Notes under the pieces: generated by a model
Told to the model about the DNA's origin: nothing
Database searches by the model: none
The model's input: only the letters and a program-made list of their open reading frames with translations
DNA from: Elusimicrobiota bacterium
GTDB lineage: Bacteria > Elusimicrobiota > Elusimicrobia > 2-01-FULL-59-12 > JACPXA01
NCBI GenBank assembly: GCA_016196785.1
Contig: JACPXA010000148.1
Span: forward strand, 1 to 5,133
DNA: 5,133 nt
Direction of reading: 5' to 3'
In this document: one piece after another, positions 1 through 5,133 of the stretch
How the letters are laid out: each line of letters begins with the position of its first letter
Position numbering within the stretch: position 1 is the stretch's first letter
Program-made: the position numbers and the translations under genes

Positions 1-210
1 GCGCGAGATCGTTTTGGAACGCTTGTCGCCAGCGGTCTCTTTGGGATGTTCGGGTTCTATTTCTTGCTGAACGTGGGGATGGTCATGGGCCTCGCCCCGG
101 TGACCGGACTCCCCCTCCCCTTCATCTCCTATGGCGGATCATCGCTGGTGATTTCTTGGTGGGCCATGGGGGTGTTAGAGTCCATCCATCTGCGGAGGTT
201 TGTCTATTGA
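1..210 (+). CDS. rodA: RodA, SEDS-family peptidoglycan glycosyltransferase (C-terminal 69 residues, 5' end outside window)
   Basis: RodA is an integral inner-membrane SEDS protein. It polymerises lipid II into glycan strands together with PBP2 (MrdA) during lateral wall growth. Frame 1 is open from the first base to TGA 208-210. The visible part has a hydrophobic helix (GLFGMFGFYFLLNVGMVMG), the family signature PVTGLPLPFISYGGSS, one more hydrophobic segment (LVISWWAMGVL) and a short basic tail ending RRFVY. The stretch GMVMGLAPVTGLPLPF fits RodA better than FtsW, which usually has a GLLPTKGLTLPF-like sequence there. The N-terminal transmembrane helices and the catalytic aspartate lie upstream of the window. 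The stop codon overlaps the TTG start of the next gene, which implies a shared transcript and translational coupling. FtsW is the only real alternative. Confidence 0.93.
   Translation, partial: ARDRFGTLVASGLFGMFGFYFLLNVGMVMGLAPVTGLPLPFISYGGSSLVISWWAMGVLESIHLRRFVY
194..198 (+). promoter_or_regulatory. Ribosome binding site (GGAGG) for the TTG start at 207
   Basis: GGAGG lies 8 bases before the TTG at 207-209, inside the last codons of rodA. This spacing is close to ideal. It is the main reason for choosing TTG 207 over the in-frame ATG at 156, which lies deep inside rodA and would add residues that do not look like the family. Homology (LPFVQRPGRYIG) begins a few codons after 207. Confidence 0.75.
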
Positions 211-1964
211 CTGTCCAGCTGAGTACATGGTTAGAACGAACCCTGCCCTTCGTGCAACGTCCCGGGCGGTACATCGGGGAGGAATGGAACGCGGTCGCGT
301 GGGCTGATCGCTCACCCAGTTGGGAGGTCGCTCTGTGCGTTCCCACCGCCTATGAGGGGGGGGCGGTCCGGCCGGCCGTGCAAGGTCTGTATGCCCTCTT
401 GAATCAGCGTCCTGACGTGCTCGCTGAACGGGTGTTCCTGCCGGCATCGGATTTCGAAGCCTGCCTAAGGCGCGATCAGATGCCGCTCCTGAGCCTGGAG
501 TCCAAGCGGCCGCTCAGCGCGTTTGATATCCTGTGGTGTGTTGTGAGCAGTGCGTGGGAAGAGGTCGAACTTCTTCGGTTATTGCGGTTGGGAGGGATTC
601 CGCTGTCCGCTGTCCGCCGTGATGGCATGATGCCCGTCATCATTGCAAGCGGTCCGGCGATGGTCAACCCAGAACCCCTGGTGCCGGTCGTGGATGCGGC
701 CTGTGTCCTTGAGGGACTTTGTGAGGGGGTGTGGCAACTGTTTTCAGCGTTGGACGAAGCCGGCTTGGCCGAGCCGAAGCACGGGGCGAAGGCCGAGCTC
801 CTCAAGCGCTTGGGCGCCCAACCGGGATATTATCTCCCTCACGAGCCATCCCGAACACCCCTCGTCTCGATGGGCGCCCCCGTGAGCGGTAGTCCTGCTC
901 TCTTGGCCTACAAGCCGGTCGTTCCTTTTGTGCAGACCATACCCGAAGCGTTGGTCATTGCCACCACACAAGCCGTTCCACTTGAGGCACTCAATCAGCA
1001 GCTTGTCAGCACCGGCTATGAAGAAGTCCGGCTCGAGGGACTAGAGCACTCAGAACTTGAGGCGCTGGCCGCATGGGTTGGAACGATCCGTCGTCAAGGG
1101 ATTCGGATCAGTTATGGGACGCTTCCTCTTCGAGAGCAGGTTATGGCGATGTTGGGAACGGCTCCCCCCGGCCACAGCGTGACCTTCTGGGTGGGGGGGG
1201 TGAGCGAACGACTCCGTTTGTGCCTCAGAGAGAAATCAGCCTGCGAAACAGATGAAGAGATTGCTCGTGTACTCTACACGGCCGCCAGGGCTGGGTGGCG
1301 CTCAATCCGTGTGAAGTGTCTTGTGGGCACCCCATGGGAGCAAGCGGAGGATGCCCGTGGGTTGTCCAAGGTTCTTCGGTCGGTCAAACGGTCCTCTCCA
1401 GGGCTCCATGTTCAAGTGCATGGCATCGCGTGGATTCCCCGGGCTCAAACCCCCTGGCAATGGTGTCCTCAAAAGGATGAGGGGGGGTGGCGAGCGTACC
1501 GGACCGAGCTAGCCGGTGTTCTTCCCCTCGCCCGCGTTCCGCGCCTCCCTCGTCGCTCAGTACCAAGCTGCCCTCCAGCGGCTGGGGCCAGTCGTTACCC
1601 AAACTGCAACCTCTGCGCCTTTACCAACGCTTCCCGGCTCGGCCACCGAGGCCCCCTCGACTCCGCTCGGGACAGGCCCAGCGATCCTTTCCGGGCACCC
1701 CCCACCCCTGTCACGACTCGGCCCACTGAGAGTGGAGGCGGTGCAGCGGTTGCGGTTTCGGTTTGGGCGGCATGGGTGGGTGCGGTTCCTCTCGCACCTC
1801 GAGCAGATCGAGGCCTTTCGACGGGCATTCCGTCGCTCTGGCCTCCCCTTGACCTGGTCCGGTGGCAAGGGGCCACAGCTCCGCTTAGCCTTTGGGGTCG
1901 CCATCTCGGTAGGCCACGCCTCGGACGCGGAGTACGTAGACGCCTGGTTCACGCGGCGGGTTGA
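207..1964 (+). CDS. TIGR03960-like B12-binding/radical SAM-related protein lacking the CxxxCxxC motif; family homology ends near 1527
   Basis: By eye this matches the TIGR03960 family of uncharacterised radical SAM proteins. Shared blocks, numbered from TTG 207, are VQRPGRYIGEEWN near the N-terminus, RPDVLAERVFLP (from 68), LLSLESKRPLSAFDIL, GPAMVNPEPL (about 149-158), KPVVPFVQT (about 236-244), STGYEEV (268-274), SERLR (about 333), an AGWRSIRVKCLVGTPWE block, and TPWQW (about 415-419). Family members carry the SAM [4Fe-4S] motif between VPFVxT and TGYEEV. Here that interval reads EALVIATTQAVPLEALNQ, has no cysteine and is about twenty residues shorter, so canonical radical SAM chemistry is unlikely. 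After about residue 440 the frame becomes Pro/Arg-rich and unlike the family, while frame 1 takes over with a DUF2344 domain. The open frame runs to TGA at 1962-1964, but the last 145 codons are probably an out-of-frame extension. The biological product may be a fusion of about 730 residues with the next entry. A degenerate gene or a noncatalytic adaptor are both possible. Confidence 0.72.
   Translation: MTVQLSTWLERTLPFVQRPGRYIGEEWNAVAWADRSPSWEVALCVPTAYEGGAVRPAVQGLYALLNQRPDVLAERVFLPASDFEACLRRDQMPLLSLESKRPLSAFDILWCVVSSAWEEVELLRLLRLGGIPLSAVRRDGMMPVIIASGPAMVNPEPLVPVVDAACVLEGLCEGVWQLFSALDEAGLAEPKHGAKAELLKRLGAQPGYYLPHEPSRTPLVSMGAPVSGSPALLAYKPVVPFVQTIPEALVIATTQAVPLEALNQQLVSTGYEEVRLEGLEHSELEALAAWVGTIRRQGIRISYGTLPLREQVMAMLGTAPPGHSVTFWVGGVSERLRLCLREKSACETDEEIARVLYTAARAGWRSIRVKCLVGTPWEQAEDARGLSKVLRSVKRSSPGLHVQVHGIAWIPRAQTPWQWCPQKDEGGWRAYRTELAGVLPLARVPRLPRRSVPSCPPAAGASRYPNCNLCAFTNASRLGHRGPLDSARDRPSDPFRAPPTPVTTRPTESGGGAAVAVSVWAAWVGAVPLAPRADRGLSTGIPSLWPPLDLVRWQGATAPLSLWGRHLGRPRLGRGVRRRLVHAAG
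356..363 (+). repeat. Poly-G tract, G8
   Basis: Eight consecutive G inside the radical SAM-related gene, encoding the Gly-Gly of YEGGAVRP. Frame 3 homology is continuous across it, so no frame change has occurred here. Confidence 0.9.
939..1030 (+). other. Site where the radical SAM cluster-binding loop is missing
   Basis: Between the conserved VPFVQT and TGYEEV blocks, TIGR03960 relatives normally have a segment resembling RGCxRGCRFCQAG, whose three cysteines bind the SAM [4Fe-4S] cluster. Here the stretch contains no cysteine and is about twenty residues shorter. Reading frame and flanking blocks are intact on both sides, so this looks like an in-frame loss and not a sequencing frameshift. 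The comparison is with the family pattern recalled from memory; no alignment was run. Confidence 0.65.
1193..1200 (+). repeat. Poly-G tract, G8
   Basis: Eight consecutive G within the codons for FWVGGVSERLR. The conserved SERLR block follows in the same frame, so the tract has the correct length for frame 3. It is a likely slippage hotspot for replication or sequencing. Confidence 0.9.
1481..1487 (+). repeat. Poly-G tract, G7
   Basis: Seven consecutive G within the codons for DEGGW, about 40 bases before the frame change. A length error here cannot alone join frame 3 to the DUF2344 frame, because frame 1 has a TAG at 1510-1512 just downstream. Confidence 0.9.
1513..1530 (+). other. Probable frame-change point (+1) between radical SAM-related and DUF2344 parts
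   Basis: Frame 3 reads GWRAYRTELAGVLP up to 1526. Frame 1 is closed by TAG at 1510-1512, then gives SPAFRASLVAQYQAALQRLG from 1528, with mostly G/C third positions and a helix-like composition. Joining them needs one base skipped or one extra base in this interval. CTT CCC C TCG at 1521-1530 is a natural candidate, since CCC-C is a known +1-slippery proline codon context. Causes could be a real mutation, an assembly error in a C run, programmed +1 frameshifting, or two separately translated ORFs. No prfB-like Shine-Dalgarno stimulator lies immediately upstream. Confidence 0.6.
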
Positions 1965-2400
1965 TCCCGTTGCCTGTGCGGAACAACTGAAAGCCCAGTT
2001 GCCTCAGGGGTTCGTGCTCCATACGGTGAAACGGATCCCCTTACACTTCCCCTCGTTGGAGTCGCTCATGAACTTGGCGCACTACGAGGTCCAGCGGGAT
2101 GATCCCACCGAGCAATGGGAAGAGGCGGTCCAACGGTGGTACCGGCATCCCATCGAGATTCTCGAGAAACCCAAAGGGGGGAAAATCGAACGCATCGCCC
2201 TCCCTCCGTTGATCCGGCAGATTTCGGCACAACCGTCTGGGGTGGATCTCTGGTTACGGTTTGGGGCGAAGCGACATGTCAAGCCGGAATGGATCATCCA
2301 ACGGTTGCTCCCAGCAGGAGGGGACGGCCAACGTCCCTTTCTGGTGGTGAGGCTAGCTCTCTACGGCGAACGATCTGACGGGAGCTTGTATGAACCCTAG
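1516..2400 (+). CDS. DUF2344 / TIGR03936-type radical SAM-linked protein (probably the C-terminal half of the preceding gene)
   Basis: The frame runs from a possible GTG at 1516 to TAG 2398-2400, up to 294 residues. Residues 1-75 are a linker: a helix-like stretch followed by a Pro/Ser/Thr/Ala-rich tract. From about residue 78 the DUF2344 pattern is clear: RLRFRFGRHGWVRFLSHLEQ, then a helix ending RRAFRRSGLPL, then LAFGVAISVGHASDAEYVD, and an end block with KPEWIIQRLLP and LALYGE. The usual SxGFNPxP-like motif reads SGGKGPQ here, so the domain is divergent. DUF2344 is found fused to or next to radical SAM proteins and often lies upstream of RNase E/G genes, as here. Its function is unknown. 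No good ribosome binding site precedes GTG 1516; GTG 1732 or 1741 could start a domain-only product. A fusion with the upstream gene by frameshift, or a disrupted single gene, is the preferred reading. Confidence 0.72.
   Translation: MFFPSPAFRASLVAQYQAALQRLGPVVTQTATSAPLPTLPGSATEAPSTPLGTGPAILSGHPPPLSRLGPLRVEAVQRLRFRFGRHGWVRFLSHLEQIEAFRRAFRRSGLPLTWSGGKGPQLRLAFGVAISVGHASDAEYVDAWFTRRVDPVACAEQLKAQLPQGFVLHTVKRIPLHFPSLESLMNLAHYEVQRDDPTEQWEEAVQRWYRHPIEILEKPKGGKIERIALPPLIRQISAQPSGVDLWLRFGAKRHVKPEWIIQRLLPAGGDGQRPFLVVRLALYGERSDGSLYEP
1654..1677 (+). repeat. REP-like palindromic repeat unit within the coding linker
   Basis: The sequence CCCTCGACTCCGCTCGGG followed by GACAGG resembles the dispersed element CCTTCGACTCCGCTCAGG-ACAGGC that I recall as common in many environmental bacterial genomes. 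Compared with that form, a T/A pair in the stem is replaced by C/G, which keeps the CCC...GGG pairing. It sits in the Pro/Ala-rich linker before the DUF2344 domain and is translated without a stop. A small stem CTCGG-CCA-CCGAG lies just before it at 1638-1650. Copy number in the genome cannot be seen from this window. Confidence 0.45.
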
Positions 2401-2430
2401 AACTAACCTTATTGAAACGATTCTATCGGG

Positions 2431-2437
2431 AAAGGAG
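2431..2437 (+). promoter_or_regulatory. Ribosome binding site (AAAGGAG) for rng
   Basis: AAAGGAG lies 8 bases before ATG 2446. A competing ATG at 2442 is in another frame and meets TGA after four codons, so 2446 is the start. The 45-base gap between 2400 and 2446 shows no convincing promoter or terminator. Confidence 0.85.
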
Positions 2438-2445
2438 TTAAATGT

Positions 2446-3870
2446 ATGGAACGTGAGATTTTGGTCAATTGTTCGAGTGAAGAAACGCGCGTGGCGATCC
2501 TGGAGGATGGGCGCTTGGCCGAACTCTTGGTGGAGCGCCGGAGCGCCGGCAAGATCGTAGGGAACATCTACAAGGGGCGAGTCGAAAACGTCCTTCCCGG
2601 CATCTCCAGCGCCTTCGTCAACATTGGGCTTGAGAAAAATGCCTACCTTTATGTGACGGACGTGATTGCTTCCAAGCGGGAGCACAACATTGATCAGATG
2701 CTGAAGCGCAATGAGGAGATCCTGGTCCAGGTAGCCAAGGAGGCGATTGGGACGAAAGGGGTCAAGGTCTCCATGAACCTGGCCCTTCCCGGTCGGTTCC
2801 TGGTCTACATGCCGTTCTCCCCGCATCTGGGAATTTCAAAGAACGTCACCGAGCGGCCCGAACGGGATCGGTTACGCACGATCCTCGAGGGGTTGCGGCC
2901 CGCGCAAGGGGGATACATCGTCCGTACCGAGGCTGAGGGGGCGGACGAGCGCGAGTTGCGACGGGAGGTCAAGTACCTCACCCGTCTCTGGGAGAACATC
3001 CGCCGTCGGGCTGACACGGCCCCTTCCCCCAGTCTGCTCCATCGCGATTTGGGGTTGGTCTTCCAAACTGCGCGAGATCTGTTCAATGAGTCCACCAAGA
3101 TATTCCTGCTTGATTCCAAATCAGAACATCGGGACCTCAAGGAGTTTGTTGAACTGTTAAGTCCAGAGCTGTCATCCTGCGTCCAACACTACGAAGGGAA
3201 AACCCCTATCCTGAGCGCGTTCGGGGTGGAGGCACAACTTGAACACATCCGCGACTCTCGGGTGAATCTTCCCTCAGGTGGATACATTGTCGTGCAAGAG
3301 GCCGAAGGCCTCTGCGCGATTGATGTGAATACCGGGAAATTCACCGGGCGTCAGTCGCAAGAGGAAACGGTGACAACGACGAACCTCGAGGCGTCGGCGG
3401 AGGTCGCCCGACAGCTTCGGCTGCGCAACATTGGGGGGATTATCGTCATTGACTTCATTGACATGAAACGCGCCAAGAACCGCCAGCGGGTCACCGAGGC
3501 GTTGAGTGAGGCCGTCAAATATGATCGCGCCAAGATCAAGATCCTGCCGATTACCCGCCTGGGGCTGGTTGAGATGACCCGGGAGCGGAAGCGGGAGTCG
3601 CTATTGGCCCTGTTAGGTGAGGTCTGTCCCGAGTGCGGCGGGAGGGGCCGAGTGCTCTCGCGGGAGTCCCTCTTTATCAAGGTGAAGAAAGAGATTCTCG
3701 ATCTGACGCACGGACGGGCTGGCGATTCCATTAAGCTCCAGCTCCATCCCACGGTCGCCGAGTTCTTTCGCGAACACCAAGAGCGGTTGGAACGTGCGGT
3801 TCGCCATCGGTTGATCTTAGACTCCGATCCGACCCTCCCCTGGGAGGACTACCGCATCCTCATCACCTGA
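2446..3870 (+). CDS. rng: Ribonuclease G (RNase E/G family endoribonuclease)
   Basis: RNase G is a cytoplasmic, Mg-dependent endoribonuclease that matures the 5' end of 16S rRNA and starts mRNA decay, preferring 5'-monophosphate RNA. The 474-residue length fits RNase G; there is no long C-terminal degradosome scaffold as in E. coli RNase E. An S1-like RNA-binding domain begins around residue 35 (NIYKGRVENVLPGISSAFVNIG) and runs to about 120. The 5'-sensor motif IVRTEAEG has R160 and T161, matching RNase E R169/T170. Catalytic Mg ligands are D293 (AIDVNTG) and D336 (IVIDFIDM), 43 residues apart as in RNase E D303/D346. The zinc-link CPECGGRG has C394 and C397, which form the dimer interface. 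All key residues are present, so an active enzyme is expected. It lies 45 bases after the DUF2344 frame and directly abuts the next gene. RNase E without its tail is the alternative name. Confidence 0.95.
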   Translation: MEREILVNCSSEETRVAILEDGRLAELLVERRSAGKIVGNIYKGRVENVLPGISSAFVNIGLEKNAYLYVTDVIASKREHNIDQMLKRNEEILVQVAKEAIGTKGVKVSMNLALPGRFLVYMPFSPHLGISKNVTERPERDRLRTILEGLRPAQGGYIVRTEAEGADERELRREVKYLTRLWENIRRRADTAPSPSLLHRDLGLVFQTARDLFNESTKIFLLDSKSEHRDLKEFVELLSPELSSCVQHYEGKTPILSAFGVEAQLEHIRDSRVNLPSGGYIVVQEAEGLCAIDVNTGKFTGRQSQEETVTTTNLEASAEVARQLRLRNIGGIIVIDFIDMKRAKNRQRVTEALSEAVKYDRAKIKILPITRLGLVEMTRERKRESLLALLGEVCPECGGRGRVLSRESLFIKVKKEILDLTHGRAGDSIKLQLHPTVAEFFREHQERLERAVRHRLILDSDPTLPWEDYRILIT

Positions 3871-5031
3871 ATGAACAATCGGATCTGCCTGTTGACGTTG
3901 ATGTTGGTAACCCTGGGTGTTGTTGGGGTAGGCATGGTCAGGCTGGCAGCGCAGGAGCGTACGAAGCCGAATCCGGTGCCGCCTGACCCATCGCTCTTTG
4001 GTCTCGATGTCGCTGTGGCGGGTTCACCACGTGACTACAATATCCCGGGAGACCTCGACAAGGCCCAAGCGCTCAATGCGCGGTGGATCCGACTCTGGAT
4101 CGCCTGGAATGAGATTGAGGAAAAGCGGGGGAGGTTCAATTTTTCTGAATTGGATCGGCAAGTCCGTGCGTTGTCGGCGAGGGGGTTTGGCATCCTGGCG
4201 GTGGTCATGGGGGCACCAAGATATGCCTGTCGCGTGACCAACCCTCCCAAGGGATTTGACTTCCATGCCTGCCCTCCCAAACTGCCTGAATATCGGCAGT
4301 TTTTGCGCACGCTCGTGACCCGGTACGGGAAGCAGATCAAGTACTGGGAGATATGGAACGAACCCAATGATGCGACATTTTGGTGGCCTCGTCCTAACCC
4401 CCAGGAGTATGCCGAGTTGCTGAAAGTGGCCTACCAAACCATCAAGGGCACCGATCCATCGGCGAAGGTCCTGATCGCCGCGGTTGGTCCCATCCCCGAT
4501 GAGCAGGGGGACGAAATCGAAGGCCATGAGGAATATTACCCCTTTATGGCGTTTGCTCAGAAGGCCTTTACGGTCCTGGACGGACACGACGCGTTTGACA
4601 TTGCGACGCTCCATCCCTATCGCTTCCCCAAGGGGCCGCTCGAACCAGTGACTATCCAATTGGCGGATGGGACCAGGCAGCCGGTGACGTTCAAGGACGA
4701 ACTCCTGGCCTATAAGAGCCTCTTGGACCAATCGGGTCGCAGGGATGACAAGGTGTGGATCACGGAGATTGGGTGGTTAGCCAACGATGACAGCCACGAC
4801 CGAAGCCAGTTGGTGAGCGAACGCCAACAAGCGGAGTTCTTACAACAAACCTACCTGTCCGTGATCAACAGCCGAGAGTTAGGGTTTGTCGAATCCATAT
4901 TTTGGTTCGCTCTCAAAGATTTATCACAACAATTTGTGCCAGACACGGAGCGATTCTATGGTCTGGTGAAAGAAAACGGGGTCGCCAAACCTGCCTTTGA
5001 AGCCTACCGGCGCCTCGCCCGCGGACACTAG
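3871..5031 (+). CDS. Secreted clan GH-A-type glycoside hydrolase (cellulase/GH39-like TIM barrel)
   Basis: The 386-residue protein starts with a signal peptide: MNNR, a hydrophobic core over about residues 5-23, and a likely signal peptidase I site near LAA-Q (after 27). A Pro-rich stretch follows, then a (beta/alpha)8 hydrolase. GLDVAVAGSPRD and WIRLWIAWNEIEEKRGRFNF are typical first-strand and second-strand blocks. IWNEPN places the putative acid/base at E164, LHPY puts a conserved-type His at 248, and WITEIGW places the putative nucleophile at E299. Both catalytic glutamates are present, so a retaining beta-glycosidase is expected in the periplasm or outside the cell. C120 and C134 could form a disulfide. 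The family number and substrate cannot be fixed by eye; GH39-, GH5- and GH1-related subgroups share this pattern. Its ATG directly follows the rng TGA in the same frame, without a clear ribosome binding site, suggesting termination-reinitiation coupling. Confidence 0.85.
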   Translation: MNNRICLLTLMLVTLGVVGVGMVRLAAQERTKPNPVPPDPSLFGLDVAVAGSPRDYNIPGDLDKAQALNARWIRLWIAWNEIEEKRGRFNFSELDRQVRALSARGFGILAVVMGAPRYACRVTNPPKGFDFHACPPKLPEYRQFLRTLVTRYGKQIKYWEIWNEPNDATFWWPRPNPQEYAELLKVAYQTIKGTDPSAKVLIAAVGPIPDEQGDEIEGHEEYYPFMAFAQKAFTVLDGHDAFDIATLHPYRFPKGPLEPVTIQLADGTRQPVTFKDELLAYKSLLDQSGRRDDKVWITEIGWLANDDSHDRSQLVSERQQAEFLQQTYLSVINSRELGFVESIFWFALKDLSQQFVPDTERFYGLVKENGVAKPAFEAYRRLARGH

Positions 5032-5045
5032 AACTCATCCCGAAA

Positions 5046-5073
5046 CCCTCCTTGGGCTGCAGCATCGGGAGGG
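5046..5073. terminator. Possible hairpin after the glycoside hydrolase gene (weak terminator candidate)
   Basis: CCCTCC at 5046-5051 can pair with GGAGGG at 5068-5073 around a 16-base loop that contains the palindrome GCTGCAGC. An alternative stem pairs CCCGA (5039-5043) with TCGGG (5065-5069). There is no T-run on the plus strand, and only a short TTT after the stem on the minus strand, so intrinsic termination is uncertain. Its position between possibly convergent genes is suitable. Confidence 0.3.
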
Positions 5074-5088
5074 CGGCCTGCGGCGGCG

Positions 5089-5133
5089 TCAGGCTCGCTC
5101 GGCATACCGTTCCTTCGTCAAGTATGCCGTCGC
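5089..5133 (-). CDS. Possible C-terminal end of a convergent gene (14 codons, product unknown)
   Basis: On the minus strand the window edge reads ATAYLTKERYAERA followed by TGA at 5091-5089. The composition (helical, charged, ending ERYAERA) looks like a protein C-terminus, and the position just after a hairpin is plausible for a convergent gene. Fourteen codons are too few to identify a family, and the frame could be open by chance. Confidence 0.3.
   Translation of the reverse strand, partial: ATAYLTKERYAERA
5100..5129. repeat. Perfect 8-bp inverted repeat with 14-base loop
   Basis: CGGCATAC (5100-5107) is the reverse complement of GTATGCCG (5122-5129). It overlaps the possible minus-strand C-terminus. 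No T-run follows on either visible strand; the plus-strand continuation leaves the window. It could be part of a terminator, a protein-binding site or chance. Confidence 0.5.

Noticed and set aside
156..206. Upstream in-frame ATG at 156 as start of the radical SAM-related gene
   Set aside because: It lies inside rodA with no suitable ribosome binding site, and the added residues do not resemble the family; TTG 207 has GGAGG at 8 bases.
1481..1512. G7 tract as the sole cause of the frame change
   Set aside because: A one-base gain or loss there leads either into the frame 1 TAG at 1510 or into frame 2, neither of which joins the DUF2344 frame.
1605..1625. CxxC-like YPNCNLC in frame 3, possibly a metal or cluster site
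   Set aside because: It lies after the frame change, where frame 3 no longer resembles the family and frame 1 has better coding composition; most likely chance.
2412..2443. Possible promoter before rng (TTGAAA ... TTAAAT)
   Set aside because: The spacing is 20 bases and the second element overlaps the ribosome binding site and start region; too weak to call.
2353..2826. Minus-strand open frame (157 codons) across the start of rng
   Set aside because: It overlaps the conserved RNase G N-terminus and the rng ribosome binding site, with no family resemblance.
4024..4731. Long minus-strand open frame (235 codons) opposite the glycosidase gene
   Set aside because: It is antisense to a well-supported hydrolase, has no recognisable domain and is best explained as a shadow of a GC-rich coding region.

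Overview
The window is a compact, GC-rich, plus-strand bacterial gene cluster. It probably comes from a Nitrospira-like (Nitrospirota) or related Gram-negative lineage. That placement rests on recalled gene order (rodA, then a TIGR03960/DUF2344-type radical SAM-related gene, then RNase G) and on overall protein character. It was not tested by a search, so treat it as a moderate-to-low confidence guess.

Layout. Positions 1-210 hold the last 69 codons of rodA, the SEDS peptidoglycan polymerase of the elongasome. A gene starting at TTG 207 overlaps the rodA stop codon (TTGA) and has a good GGAGG ribosome binding site. It encodes a protein that aligns by eye with the TIGR03960 family of B12-binding/radical SAM-like proteins, but the part that should carry the CxxxCxxC iron-sulfur cluster motif is missing. 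Near position 1527 the homology moves from frame 3 to frame 1, where a DUF2344 (TIGR03936, 'radical SAM-linked') domain runs to the stop at 2400. In many bacteria these two parts are one fused protein. Here a +1 frame change separates them, close to a CCC-C run. The linker between them contains a REP-like palindrome of a type common in environmental genomes.

Positions 2446-3870 encode a complete RNase G/E-type endoribonuclease with its catalytic aspartates, zinc-link cysteines and 5'-sensor residues intact. Its TGA stop directly abuts the ATG (3871) of a secreted (beta/alpha)8 glycoside hydrolase of the clan GH-A type, in the same frame and with no obvious ribosome binding site of its own. 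That gene ends at 5031. A short gap with a hairpin follows. The last 45 bases may be the 3' end of a convergent minus-strand gene.

How the genes fit together. The overlaps and zero or short gaps suggest one transcript. It joins cell-elongation machinery (rodA), a radical SAM-related gene pair of unknown function, RNA processing (rng, whose E. coli homologue also lies next to mreBCD) and a periplasmic or secreted glycosidase. The most unusual points are the cluster-less radical SAM relative and the frame change between its two halves.
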